Virus record (IMG/VR): IMGVR_UViG_3300007734_000725
Coordinates: 1 to 53,221 of that record
Origin: a virus
DNA: 53,221 bases
Reading direction: 5' to 3' (one strand)
The notes beneath the pieces were generated by a model. It ran no database searches and had not been told where the DNA came from. It was given only the letters and a program-made list of their open reading frames with translations. Shown one piece after another: positions 7,243-14,940 of the stretch; the first letter of the stretch is position 1, and every line of letters starts with the position of its first letter. The position numbers and the translations under genes were made by a program.

Positions 7243-7440
7243 ATGAATTCTCGATCAGAGTATTTCAAAGATCTTATTGCCGACTGCATTCACGCGGTTG
7301 ATCAAATGGAAATCAACGAGGAGCACCAAGGCGTTGTGATTGCAGCGCTGATCCAGTCCGACAGCTACAACGGCCTGCGCAAAGCGATGCTGCAAGCGAT
7401 GAGCCCCACGTTTGTGATGCAGAGGGGTGATCGGTCATGA
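7243..7440 (+). CDS. Small phage protein, 65 aa
   Basis: MNSRSEYFKDLIADCIHAVD, an all-helical acidic protein. The ATG at 7243 follows TTAGGAG at good spacing; upstream in-frame starts would run through the conserved hairpin. Overlaps the primase gene by four bases, so translational coupling with the replication enzyme is likely. Function unknown. Confidence 0.65.
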   Translation: MNSRSEYFKDLIADCIHAVDQMEINEEHQGVVIAALIQSDSYNGLRKAMLQAMSPTFVMQRGDRS

Positions 7441-9746
7441 CACGCCCTGAAGTACTGGCGCTCAGCCTAGACAACATACCCCAAGACCTGCAAGCACTAG
7501 ACCGCTGGGTCCTGTGGAAGAACGTGCAGCGCAGCAAGCCCAACGGCGAGAAGGTCTGGGCCAAGATGCCGCTCTCTGCTAAGGGCGGTGCGGGCAGCTC
7601 GGCAGATGCGACTACGTGGGTCTCGTTTGGTGCGGCCGTTGACGAATACCTGCTTGGCGATTACGACGGTATCGGCATCGTGCTTGGCGGCACCCTGCAC
7701 GGCATCGACTTAGACGACTGCCGAGACCCGGTCACGGGGGTGTTGTCGGATTTGGCACAAGAAACTCTTGACAGGGTCGAGGGTTACGCCGAAGTGTCGC
7801 CGTCCGGCACTGGCCTGAAAATCTTCACACAGACAAACCTCGACGGCAGTCGCACGAAAAAAGAGGCCGGCGTTGAGCTGTACAAAGACGGCCGGTATTT
7901 CACAGTGACTGGCCATGCAATCAACGGACACGCGTCTCTGCCGGTGCTGCCGCAAGACCTAGGCTGGATGATTGCAAAGGTGTGGGACGAACAGATGGGC
8001 GAGGCAGGCAGCGAGGACGCATTCGCCAACCTGAAGTCTACGCTCGATGGGTGGGAGCTTGACCGCGTGGTCGACGAAGTGCTCGTACACCTTGACCCTG
8101 ACGTGGGCTACGGCGAGTGGCTTAAGGTCGGTGCTGCACTGCACCATCAGAGCGGCGGCGATCCGGAGTGGCTCGACGCATGGGACAACTGGTCGGCTGG
8201 CTCTGGCAAGTGGATCGACGGCTACTGCGCCGAGAAGTGGGAGAGCTTTAGTACGGGGCGCGCGACTGGACGTGGCGCCGTGACGCTGGCGTCTCTGCTG
8301 CACATGACCAAAGACAAGCGCGATGTGGCCAAGCTGGACAAGCGCGATGTGGCCATGGCTGCGGTGATGGACATGGTCGAGAAGTGCACAGAAATAAGGG
8401 ACTTGCAAGAGAAGATCGCTGCTGGCATTGCACACACTGCAGAAGTGTCGGACGTGGAGCGCGAACAGATCGCTGTTGCAATCCAGTTAAAGGCCAAGGA
8501 CCTAGGCACGAAGCTGCCTTTGTCGACTGTACGGGGGTGGGTTCGGGCGCGCGTGAAGGTGACCGGCGGCTTCGTTAACCTGAACGACGACGGCTACCCA
8601 CTGTGCACACTGGACAACTTCTACGTGCTCATGGACAAGCTGGGTTATGGGGTCCGATACAACGTGATCAAGAAAGCAATTGAGCTGCTCATACCGGGGA
8701 GCGCATTCACACGTGACAACAGGGACAACGCGGCCATATCGCACGTCCTGTCTGAGTGCGAGAAGGTCCGCATGTCGACCAAGCACGTCTCTCAATTTCT
8801 GATCACTCTTGCAGACAAGAACCAATACAACCCAGTGGCCACGTGGATCGATAGCTTGGGGTGGGACGGAGTGTCGCGGCTTGAAGACTTCTATGCCACT
8901 GTACGGGGGCCAGCCAGCGGGGCGCAGATAAAGAAAAGCCGCATGCGCAAGTGGCTCATCCAAGCGGTGGCTGCAGCGTTTAGCCCTGATGGCATTGCAG
9001 GGCAGGGCATCTTGACTTTCGTTGGACCGCAGAACATTGGCAAGACAACTTGGTTCCAGAGGCTGGCGCCGGCCTCACTTGACGCGATCCTGACAGGCCA
9101 CACTTTGGACATGCGATCGAAGGACTCGATCTTTATCGCCCTGTCCTACTGGATTGTGGAGCTGGGTGAGCTTGACGCGACGTTCTCAAAGTCTGAGATC
9201 AGCGCGCTGAAGTCATTCACGACACAGGCCATGGACAAGCTGCGCCGGCCATACGCTGCAACCGAATCGAACTTTGGGCGCCGCACCGTGTTTGGTGGAA
9301 CGGTCAACGAATCCCAGTATTTAAACGACCCGACTGGCAATCGCAGGTTCTGGTCGATCGAGGTGGACGGGTTTGATTTGGACAGTGGGATCGACATGCA
9401 GCAGCTTTGGGCTGAGATCAAAACGCTGTGGGAAAAGGGTGAGAGCTGGGTCTTGAACATGCGGGAGATGGGCGAGTTGAACATCCATAACGAAGAATTT
9501 ACGGTGGTCGATCCGATCGAGGAGCGCTTGGCGGCCGCCTTTAACTGGTCGGAATTTGGGCTTGGAAACGATTTGTGGGTGACGGCAACCGATGCGCTGA
9601 TGAAGATTGGTGTGCGAGATCCGTCAAAAGGGCAGACGATTACGGCCGGCAGGGCATTGAAAAAGTTGAACGGAGGTCAGCGCAAAAAGACAAATGGCCG
9701 TGTGGTTTTCTTGGTTCCTGCCGATGAACCAGAATTTACAGGGTAA
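7437..9746 (+). CDS. Primase-polymerase / VapE-type helicase fusion
   Basis: 769 aa. The N-terminal part is a prim-pol-like domain with LHGIDLDDC (D-x-D metal site) and SPSGTGLKIF, as in the NrS-1-type replicative primases. A PriCT-2-like segment follows (GYGEWLKVGAALHHQSGGDP, about residues 222-265). The C-terminal part is a virulence-associated E (VapE) SF3-like ATPase: Walker A GPQNIGKT at 530-537, acidic ELGELD and the conserved NESQYLNDPTGNRRFW. The combination makes primers and unwinds DNA at the fork. Its stop lies inside the first iteron of the probable origin. Confidence 0.9.
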   Translation: MTRPEVLALSLDNIPQDLQALDRWVLWKNVQRSKPNGEKVWAKMPLSAKGGAGSSADATTWVSFGAAVDEYLLGDYDGIGIVLGGTLHGIDLDDCRDPVTGVLSDLAQETLDRVEGYAEVSPSGTGLKIFTQTNLDGSRTKKEAGVELYKDGRYFTVTGHAINGHASLPVLPQDLGWMIAKVWDEQMGEAGSEDAFANLKSTLDGWELDRVVDEVLVHLDPDVGYGEWLKVGAALHHQSGGDPEWLDAWDNWSAGSGKWIDGYCAEKWESFSTGRATGRGAVTLASLLHMTKDKRDVAKLDKRDVAMAAVMDMVEKCTEIRDLQEKIAAGIAHTAEVSDVEREQIAVAIQLKAKDLGTKLPLSTVRGWVRARVKVTGGFVNLNDDGYPLCTLDNFYVLMDKLGYGVRYNVIKKAIELLIPGSAFTRDNRDNAAISHVLSECEKVRMSTKHVSQFLITLADKNQYNPVATWIDSLGWDGVSRLEDFYATVRGPASGAQIKKSRMRKWLIQAVAAAFSPDGIAGQGILTFVGPQNIGKTTWFQRLAPASLDAILTGHTLDMRSKDSIFIALSYWIVELGELDATFSKSEISALKSFTTQAMDKLRRPYAATESNFGRRTVFGGTVNESQYLNDPTGNRRFWSIEVDGFDLDSGIDMQQLWAEIKTLWEKGESWVLNMREMGELNIHNEEFTVVDPIEERLAAAFNWSEFGLGNDLWVTATDALMKIGVRDPSKGQTITAGRALKKLNGGQRKKTNGRVVFLVPADEPEFTG

Positions 9747-9956
9747 TAGGGGCCTATTACCCTGCCTATTACCCTGCCCTATTACCCTGACTTAAGTCTT
9801 TGAAATCATTAAAGAATATAGTAGTTAGGGTAATAAGGGTAATAGAAAAAGATATACATATTTTAGGAAGATGATACTTGACAGTTGTGGCAAATGTTAG
9901 TGTTTGCCAGAGGTATATATAGGGAATCCATTGCCCTTTAATGCCCTATTACCCTG
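9739..9956. repeat. Iteron cluster, probable replication origin
   Basis: The 12-mer CCTATTACCCTG occurs forward at 9753, 9765, 9778 and 9945. Inverted copies lie at 9739-9750 (perfect) and 9827-9845 (two abutting, partial). The first pair is a 12-bp inverted repeat with a 2-bp spacer. Between the clusters are AT-rich DNA and a perfect 7-bp hairpin (TGGCAAA / TTTGCCA, 9888-9909) followed by TATATATA. Iterons, an AT-rich stretch and a hairpin between primase and nuclease genes fit an origin where an initiator binds. Some may also act as operators. Confidence 0.65.
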
Positions 9957-9970
9957 CACTGGAAAAAGAG

Positions 9971-10237
9971 ATGTTGGAAAAGAAAATCGAGGAGAGGCTT
10001 AGGAAAAAAGCAAAGGAGGCTGGTGGGCTGGCGGCCAAGTGGGTGTCGCCGTCCATGAGCGGGGTGCCGGACCGGATTGTTTTTCTGCCGGGGGGCAAGA
10101 TTATTTTTGTGGAACTAAAGCGGCCGGGCGAAAAGCCAACGCCGCTTCAGGACCGGATCATTGAAATGCTGAGGGGGCTGGGCGCCGATGTGCGCGTGGT
10201 CGACTCGATGGAGAAGGTAGATGAAATTTTCCGCTAG
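9971..10237 (+). CDS. VRR-NUC domain nuclease
   Basis: About 88 aa. MLEKKIEERLRKKAKEAGGL, then GVPDRIVFLPGGKIIFVELK and the motif K-R-P-G-E-K-P-T-x-L-Q. This is the VRR-NUC (PD-(D/E)XK) core: D of GxPD and ExK of VELK. Phage versions are stand-alone nucleases paired with a SNF2 helicase, as here. The start at 9971 has GGA 7 bases upstream; an alternative ATG at 9941 would add MPYYPALEKE, encoded by an iteron copy, and has no close ribosome site. Either start keeps the whole domain. Confidence 0.85.
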   Translation: MLEKKIEERLRKKAKEAGGLAAKWVSPSMSGVPDRIVFLPGGKIIFVELKRPGEKPTPLQDRIIEMLRGLGADVRVVDSMEKVDEIFR

Positions 10238-11534
10238 ACCGGCGCAAGCCGTGACGATTCAGAGAATGCTGGATGAGACTTACCAGTTGATTGCGCTTCG
10301 CATGGGGGCTGGAAAGACGGTGGCGACCTTGACCGCTGTCCAGAGGCTGGGTTTGAAGACCCTTGTGGTGGCGCCTAAAAGGGTCGCAGAGCTCGTGTGG
10401 CACACGGAAGCGAGTAAGTGGGACCACCTATCAGGCCTACGTGTATCGAAGGTCCTAGGCCCCATTGCGGCCCGGCTAGAGGCATTGATGGCTGACGCGG
10501 ACGTCTACGTGATCAACCGGGAGAACTTTCGGTGGTTGGTCGATCTGGTCAAAGAGAGCAAACAGCCTTGGCCCTTTGAGTGCGTGGTGATCGATGAGAA
10601 CAGAGGGTTTAAGGACCGGGCCAGCAAAGCGTGGCAGGCGCTGAAATCGGTTCGCAGCCAAATCCAAAAGCTGTACATCCTTACAGGTACGCCAGATCCC
10701 AACGGCGATCTGTTGGATCTGTGGGCCCAGATCAGCGTCATGGACAACGGCAAGAGACTGGGCACCGGCATCACCAAGTACCGGGACAAGTGGTACGTGC
10801 CAGACAAACGCAATGGCCAGACGATCTACAGCTGGAGGCTCAAGAAAGGCGCAAGGCAGGAGATCCAAGATGCGGTAAGGGATGTGATGGTCAGCGTGGA
10901 CAGCGGCGTTGAGATGCCAAAGCGGATCGACAACGTGGTCCAAGTGACGTTTGACATGAAGAGGTATCGGGAGATGGAGGCAACCATGGTGAGCGGGGCC
11001 GTGATGGCGGTCAATGCTGCAGTGCTGGCAGGCAAGCTGGGCCAGATGGCCAACGGCGCGGTGTACGACGACAACCGGTTTGTGCACCCGATACATGATG
11101 CCAAGCTGGATGCACTCGAAGAGATCTTGGATCAAGGTGAGCCGGTGCTTTGTTTTACGGCGTACGTGCACGACATGGGCCGGATCAAGTCAAGGTTTCC
11201 AGACGCGGTTCAGTTTGACGGAGAGCCATCCTTAGCCCGCTGGCAGGCCGGAGAGATCAAGTTGATGGTGATGCACCCAGCAAGCGGCGGCCACGGCGTG
11301 GACGGCCTTCAGGTGGGCGGCAATGTGGCTGTTTGGTTTGGCCTGCCTTTTAGCTTGGACCTGTACGAGCAGGCCACCGCAAGGCTTCACAGGCCCGGCC
11401 AAAAGAATGAGGTTGTTGTGCACCACCTTGTGGCGGTGGGCACAATCGACGAGAGAATCATGGCGGTGCTTGCAAGCAAGGGCAACATGCAGCAAGCATT
11501 GATTGACGCAGTCAACGAAGCAAAGGGGAAGTAA
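10221..11534 (+). CDS. SNF2-type superfamily 2 DNA helicase
   Basis: 437 aa. Motif I MGAGKT (28-33), motif II VIDEN (D125-E126), motif III LTGTP, and C-terminal motifs GVDGLQVGG and QATARLHRPGQ (motif VI). The family acts as a translocase or helicase in phage replication and recombination and is regularly next to a VRR-NUC gene. Here the usual DES/DEL after the Walker B aspartate is DEN followed by RGFK, a mild variation. Overlaps the nuclease gene by 17 bases. Confidence 0.9.
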   Translation: MKFSARPAQAVTIQRMLDETYQLIALRMGAGKTVATLTAVQRLGLKTLVVAPKRVAELVWHTEASKWDHLSGLRVSKVLGPIAARLEALMADADVYVINRENFRWLVDLVKESKQPWPFECVVIDENRGFKDRASKAWQALKSVRSQIQKLYILTGTPDPNGDLLDLWAQISVMDNGKRLGTGITKYRDKWYVPDKRNGQTIYSWRLKKGARQEIQDAVRDVMVSVDSGVEMPKRIDNVVQVTFDMKRYREMEATMVSGAVMAVNAAVLAGKLGQMANGAVYDDNRFVHPIHDAKLDALEEILDQGEPVLCFTAYVHDMGRIKSRFPDAVQFDGEPSLARWQAGEIKLMVMHPASGGHGVDGLQVGGNVAVWFGLPFSLDLYEQATARLHRPGQKNEVVVHHLVAVGTIDERIMAVLASKGNMQQALIDAVNEAKGK

Positions 11535-11992
11535 TGTTCAAAGAGCGATTAACCAAAGCGCAAGTGTCCAAGAACCTGAGCGAGGTTCCTGTCAATGAGA
11601 TTGGCGACATCGATTTGGTGAGGGCTTGTGGGATGGCCGGCGCAAACAATCCGCTGGGGCTTGCGATCTGGCGGTGGCGGTATGCAGGAGACACACGTGA
11701 AGTGTTCCATATCGCAGAGACCTTGGTTGAGATGGGCAACTCTCCTTTGGTGGTCTACAACGTGATGCACCACCTGTCCAAAGACGTGTGCCCTGTGTGC
11801 CATGGCAGGGGTTACAGCGTGATCAAAGGCGCGCCGGTCCTAAGCGATGAGATTTGTCTGGACTGCAAGGGCGCAGGACGGAAAGAACTAAAAGGCGAAG
11901 CAGAAACGAAATTGGCCGCCGCAATCACCCGCATGGAGCAGGAGATCGCAGCGGCCATCATGAAGAAGCTAGCTAGACAGATTGAGTTCTGA
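11534..11992 (+). CDS. DnaJ-like zinc-finger protein, 152 aa
   Basis: A helical N-terminus (MFKERLTKAQVSKNLSEVPV) precedes a two-knuckle zinc motif CPVCHGRG ... CLDCKGAG near residues 87-115, then a charged coiled C-terminus. CxxCxGxG pairs occur in DnaJ and in Q-type late antiterminators; the location at the end of the early rightward operon would suit an antiterminator acting on late leaders, but that is inference. Start overlaps the helicase stop (TAATG). The last 20 bases overlap the convergent HTH gene. Confidence 0.6.
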   Translation: MFKERLTKAQVSKNLSEVPVNEIGDIDLVRACGMAGANNPLGLAIWRWRYAGDTREVFHIAETLVEMGNSPLVVYNVMHHLSKDVCPVCHGRGYSVIKGAPVLSDEICLDCKGAGRKELKGEAETKLAAAITRMEQEIAAAIMKKLARQIEF

Positions 11993-12368
11993 TTACTTGG
12001 TTGCAGCAAGGGCAAACGTCCTTGTCTTCACGGCGTTTGATAGCGCGGTGAACTGCGGACTGGTTAACGCCAATAGCTTTGGCTGCGGCGTAGACCGACA
12101 TGCTGTCTTTCTCAACGAGATCAACAGCCATCATGGTCCGTGACTTAGTGGCAGGGTCAAGGTCTTTCTCCTTGGCCCAAACAGCTACCGCAGTCTCGGG
12201 CCATTCATCAGGCCTAGTTGTGTAAGCTGAAGCAGAGATCTGGCCAGCGTTGTCCCAAGCAACAAGGTATTTGGTGAGCGGGTTCTCTGACGTTTCTCGA
12301 AGTTTCTTTTTAAGATTTTCTGACCAGCCGTTGATTTGTAAAAACTCGTCAAGAGTTTGATGTTTCAT
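11973..12368 (-). CDS. HTH DNA-binding protein with C-terminal CxxC, 131 aa
   Basis: Start MKHQTLDEFLQINGWSENLK at 12368, with AAAGGA upstream and overlap with the stop of the zinc peptide. The C-terminal half has SVYAAAKAIGVNQSAVHRAI, a psq/Hin-like helix-turn-helix, then VCPCCNQVI that may bind metal. It probably regulates transcription of the leftward small-gene region, of which it is the last gene. The 3' end overlaps the convergent zinc-finger gene. Confidence 0.7.
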   Translation of the reverse strand: MKHQTLDEFLQINGWSENLKKKLRETSENPLTKYLVAWDNAGQISASAYTTRPDEWPETAVAVWAKEKDLDPATKSRTMMAVDLVEKDSMSVYAAAKAIGVNQSAVHRAIKRREDKDVCPCCNQVIRTQSV

Positions 12369-12493
12369 TTGGATTTCCTTTGTATGTATTTGGCCCAGCA
12401 AGTAGCACATAGCCACTTGATTCCTGAGATTTCACAGCCGCCTTCAGTCAGCCGGTTCTTTTGACATGTTGTGCACTTTCGCCAAGCGGTCAT
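12365..12493 (-). CDS. Zinc-ribbon micropeptide, 42 aa
   Basis: MTAWRKCTTCQKNRLTEGGC and GIKWLCATCWAKYIQRKSK. Two CxxC pairs plus one extra Cys give a clear zinc-ribbon pattern in a frame different from both flanking genes. Its stop overlaps the HTH gene start (ATGA) and its 5' part lies inside the 63-aa gene. No strong ribosome site is seen, so translational coupling to the upstream gene is likely. Confidence 0.55.
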   Translation of the reverse strand: MTAWRKCTTCQKNRLTEGGCEISGIKWLCATCWAKYIQRKSK

Positions 12494-12635
12494 CTTTGTA
12501 TTCTTTCAAAAGTTTTTTAGCCCGGTTCTTAATCCGTTGCCGAGCCCGGGAAGTCTCGGCCGATCCATCGTAGTCAGGCATGGCAAGCAAGGCCTCAAGG
12601 GCCTTGACAAGGTCATCAATCAAAACGGCCTCCAT
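12444..12635 (-). CDS. Small charged phage protein, 63 aa
   Basis: MEAVLIDDLVKALEALLAMP, then a basic helix (ARQRIKNRAKKLLKEYKDDR). The start is preceded by GGACCTCATGGT-type purine-rich sequence within the membrane peptide gene. Two-helix layout, no known motif. Overlaps neighbours on both sides, as is typical in this cassette. Confidence 0.55.
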   Translation of the reverse strand: MEAVLIDDLVKALEALLAMPDYDGSAETSRARQRIKNRAKKLLKEYKDDRLAKVHNMSKEPAD

Positions 12636-12700
12636 ACCATGAGGTCCATGAAAAGGACGACAAGCCCGAGGGCGTAAAGGGTTGCGTATGCGTAGTTCAT
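12620..12700 (-). CDS. Membrane micropeptide, 26 aa
   Basis: MNYAYATLYALGLVVLFMDL then MVWRPF: one hydrophobic helix, likely a single membrane span. The ATG at 12700 overlaps the stop of the 117-aa gene and AAAGG lies upstream. Supported mainly by coupling and composition. Confidence 0.5.
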   Translation of the reverse strand: MNYAYATLYALGLVVLFMDLMVWRPF

Positions 12701-13050
12701 GGCTTTACCTTTCCCAATAAAAGCTGTTCTTCGTAAGCAAGCGAAACGATCTGATCCATTTTTGCGTCGATGGCAGTTTCAGTTGCAGCAGACACCAAGA
12801 AGTTGTATCCGTAGTTCTGCTTGATCTCCCGGGGCACACCGGGTATGCGAAACACGGTGCTGAATTCACGAGCCCGATTGCACAGGCCGTTGTTGTACAG
12901 GTCGTAATAGCAATTCACGGCCTTGCGAAACTTCTCAAGGTATTTGTTGGTCACCTTGTTGTCAGGCACCTCACCAAAACTTGGCAGCAGTTTTTCAAGC
13001 GCATCTGCCTCGGCCTGATACAGGCCTTTGCTTTCCCAGTACGTACTCAT
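12697..13050 (-). CDS. Phage protein of unknown function, 117 aa
   Basis: MSTYWESKGLYQAEADALEK; helical, with a Tyr/Asn-rich middle (FRKAVNCYYDLYNNGLCNRA). AAGGAG 5 bases upstream fixes the start at 13050, and the ATG overlaps the stop of the 68-aa gene. No motif known to me. Sits with several other early small proteins. Confidence 0.7.
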   Translation of the reverse strand: MSTYWESKGLYQAEADALEKLLPSFGEVPDNKVTNKYLEKFRKAVNCYYDLYNNGLCNRAREFSTVFRIPGVPREIKQNYGYNFLVSAATETAIDAKMDQIVSLAYEEQLLLGKVKP

Positions 13051-13253
13051 GCGAGCTCCTTCTGTTTCAATTTCATTTGGCGATCGCGCAAGGCGTCGAT
13101 CTCCGCCCAAAGCCTGACCGCGTAGTCAGGGTTGATGTCTTCACCCCAGATCTTCAGGGTGTCGTGGCAGTCGAGCAAAGCCCGGCGGCAAGTGTAGAAG
13201 TCGTAGTCCTTTACCTTGTTGGTAAAGACGGCGTAATAGTTGTTGTAGTTCAT
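13047..13253 (-). CDS. Small phage protein, 68 aa
   Basis: MNYNNYYAVFTNKVKDYDFY with two Cys (CRRALLDC), ending in a basic helix (DRQMKLKQKELA). Good ribosome site AGAAGGAAG and ATGA overlaps at both ends. Function unknown. Confidence 0.65.
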   Translation of the reverse strand: MNYNNYYAVFTNKVKDYDFYTCRRALLDCHDTLKIWGEDINPDYAVRLWAEIDALRDRQMKLKQKELA

Positions 13254-13588
13254 GCAACTTCCTTCTGAGCATAAAACTCAAAAACTCTTTCTTTGATCTC
13301 AGCCCAGCGCGCAACGGCGCGGGCCTGTTGAGCAGCAACGTTCTTGTCGGTGCAGCGAACCTTCTTGCCAATCTCAAGGACCTTGAAGTAATCGGCAAAG
13401 ATGGCAGTCGTCACAATGCCGGGCTGGTTTACAAAACCAATGCTGGCGTAGGTGGCCAAGTCACCAGAAGAATTCTTTGATGTGGTGATCTCAAGCTGAG
13501 CAGTGCGGCCGTTCAAAGGGAAGGTCTCTTTGGTTTCAGCCCTCCAGCTTTTGTTGCCCCAGCGCTCACGGCGAATAAGTGTTTCCAT
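13250..13588 (-). CDS. Phage protein downstream of RNA element A, 112 aa
   Basis: METLIRRERWGNKSWRAETK; a basic start, then beta-rich RTAQLEITTSKNSSGDLATY and a helical C-terminus (AAQQARAVARWAEIKERVFE). The start follows TTTTGGAGATTGACC, whose ribosome site lies about 9 bases downstream of the CGGAT-loop hairpin of element A. Function unknown; its translation may be controlled by that element. Confidence 0.7.
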   Translation of the reverse strand: METLIRRERWGNKSWRAETKETFPLNGRTAQLEITTSKNSSGDLATYASIGFVNQPGIVTTAIFADYFKVLEIGKKVRCTDKNVAAQQARAVARWAEIKERVFEFYAQKEVA

Positions 13589-13606
13589 GGTCAATCTCCA
13601 AAAGGT

Positions 13607-13681
13607 TCTGACATCCGGTCAGATCGGTTGTGCAATCGCACTGCATAGAGCACCCAGCGGGTGCCCTACACGCTACGATCA
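13607..13681 (-). ncRNA. Three-hairpin intercistronic RNA element A
   Basis: Fills the gap between the DUF932 stop and the next ribosome site. On the minus strand, in order: the stop TGA in TGATCGTAGCGTG; a 6-bp GC stem (GCACCC/GGGTGC, 13664-13650); GTGC-GATT-GCAC (13641-13630); then CCGAT and stem TCTGAC, loop CGGAT, stem GTCAGA (13623-13607). Elements B and C share order, spacing and flanking words while stem bases covary. Likely a structured mRNA element; role unknown. Confidence 0.65.
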
Positions 13682-14635
13682 GGCAGGCATCAAAGCAGCC
13701 AGAGCGCGCTGCTTGAGGTCAGCGCCAGCGCCCCACTGAGAAGCCACAAAGCGGTTCTCGTCAGAGCGAGCACGGACGTGGTGGTCAGCGTACTCTGTGA
13801 ACGCGTTGAGCAAGCCCCAACGTGTACCCATCACGCCGTCCATCTGAGCGCCCATGCCGGCGCCGTTGAACAACGACAGGACTTTCTTGAAGCCAGCAGC
13901 TTCGCGAACTTTCTCGCCGTTGCCAAAGACGTTGGCGGTGATCTCGCCGGCCTCTTCTTCGAGCAACTCGATGTTGGCCAACTTGACAACGTTGTGGCGG
14001 AAGGCGTCCCAAGCAGCAGTGTTCAGGCCCATGAATTCCTTGACGGATTCTGGATCAAACACAGAGCGGTGAGTAACCTTGATTGTTGACTTCTCAGCCA
14101 GCGCCATGGCCAGTGTGTTTTTGCACACAGTGCGCACGGTGGTACGACGTACCTCAGTGGCCAACGATCCGTCAGCGCTTGTGCTGATCAAGATGTAGCC
14201 GCCGATCTTGTCTGCTACCGAAGTAGGAGCAGCTTCGCCGATCTTGGCTGTTGCCCAGAAGCGCTTGCCACCGTAGATGGTTCCTGCTGCAGACAATTCC
14301 AAGCCACCAGCGCGGGCAATGTCGCGGAAGAATTCCACAACATCACCGGGCTGAACAACTTGGTAGCGATTGGACACAACACCGAGCGGCGCCTTTGTGT
14401 CAGAGCGGAACAGAACGTGTTGTTCTGGCAACTCTAACTGTGAGCCGTCGAAGTCAGTGTTGTAGCGAACGATACCGCGCTTGATCTTCCAGTCCATGCC
14501 AGCGGCTACGCGCCAAGCATCGAGGCTAGTGCCATCTTCGAGTGCTTGACCCAAACCGTGCCATGGTGTTCCGTCCGAAGCGAGGTATGCAAATTCGACG
14601 CGGCCATCAGCGTGAGTGGTGAGTTCGTGAGACAT
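13679..14635 (-). CDS. DUF932 / phage-plasmid-like protein
   Basis: 318 aa, MSHELTTHADGRVEFAYLAS then GTPWHGLGQAL, GVVSNRYQVVQPGDVVEFFR and VRTVCKNTLAMAL. This is the DUF932 (TIGR03299-like) family seen in phages and plasmids and of unknown biochemical role. It is by far the largest gene in the leftward small-gene region. It is flanked by RNA elements on both sides: B just upstream of its start, A at its stop. The leader contains the 19-bp repeat with AAAGGA. Confidence 0.85.
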   Translation of the reverse strand: MSHELTTHADGRVEFAYLASDGTPWHGLGQALEDGTSLDAWRVAAGMDWKIKRGIVRYNTDFDGSQLELPEQHVLFRSDTKAPLGVVSNRYQVVQPGDVVEFFRDIARAGGLELSAAGTIYGGKRFWATAKIGEAAPTSVADKIGGYILISTSADGSLATEVRRTTVRTVCKNTLAMALAEKSTIKVTHRSVFDPESVKEFMGLNTAAWDAFRHNVVKLANIELLEEEAGEITANVFGNGEKVREAAGFKKVLSLFNGAGMGAQMDGVMGTRWGLLNAFTEYADHHVRARSDENRFVASQWGAGADLKQRALAALMPA

Positions 14636-14645
14636 GATTAAATTT

Positions 14646-14664
14646 CCTTTAGGTTGGTTTAGAT
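14646..14664 (-). repeat. 19-bp leader repeat, copy 2
   Basis: Identical on the minus strand to 6703-6685 (TCTAAACCAACCTAAAGGA). It lies between RNA element B and the DUF932 start and includes the ribosome site. Confidence 0.6.
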
Positions 14665-14666
14665 AC

Positions 14667-14729
14667 TGGCGTTAGCCAGAGTGCGGATCGCACTGCACAG
14701 GGCACGTCATGCCCTGCACGCTGTGATCA
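14667..14729 (-). ncRNA. Three-hairpin intercistronic RNA element B
   Basis: Minus strand, in order: TGATCACAGCGTG beginning at the stop codon of the 70-aa gene; a GC-rich stem near 14720-14698; AGTGCG-ATC-CGCACT (14695-14681); and CTGGC-TAAC-GCCAG (14680-14667). Same order and boundaries as elements A and C. The last loop is TAAC instead of CGGAT and the CCGAT flank is missing. Followed by the 19-bp leader repeat. Confidence 0.6.
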
Positions 14730-14939
14730 GCCACGCATCTCGCGGAATATCAAAGCCTTGGCCTTGTTGAGGTATTGCCGGGCAGACTCAACGTCGCCAA
14801 AGGCCATCATCTCTTGAGCGTCAGACATCAAACCAGCGACCACCATCAAAGGGCCAGCGGTTTTGTAAGTGATCGAATCTTCAACGCTGTCGATGAAGTC
14901 GTCGATCATGCAGCCGTACATTCTTATTTCGTTGTTCAT
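14727..14939 (-). CDS. Small phage protein, 70 aa
   Basis: MNNEIRMYGCMIDDFIDSVE, all helical and acidic, with MSDAQEMMAFGDVESARQYL. The ATG at 14939 has AAAGGA upstream; longer in-frame readings overlap the 62-aa gene. Function unknown. Confidence 0.65.
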   Translation of the reverse strand: MNNEIRMYGCMIDDFIDSVEDSITYKTAGPLMVVAGLMSDAQEMMAFGDVESARQYLNKAKALIFREMRG

Positions 14940-14940
14940 T

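Noticed and set aside
9739-9764. I-SceI-like homing endonuclease site
   Set aside because: CAGGGTAAT is shared with the I-SceI site, but the word is repeated as iterons and no LAGLIDADG gene is visible.
10476-11171. 231-aa antisense frame over the helicase
   Set aside because: His/Leu-rich translation with no ribosome site, opposite a clear helicase with all motifs; a shadow of GC-rich codons.
11534-11992. Firm call as Q-type antiterminator
   Set aside because: Only the CxxCxGxG pairs and position support it; these also fit other zinc-finger proteins, so only a suggestion is given.
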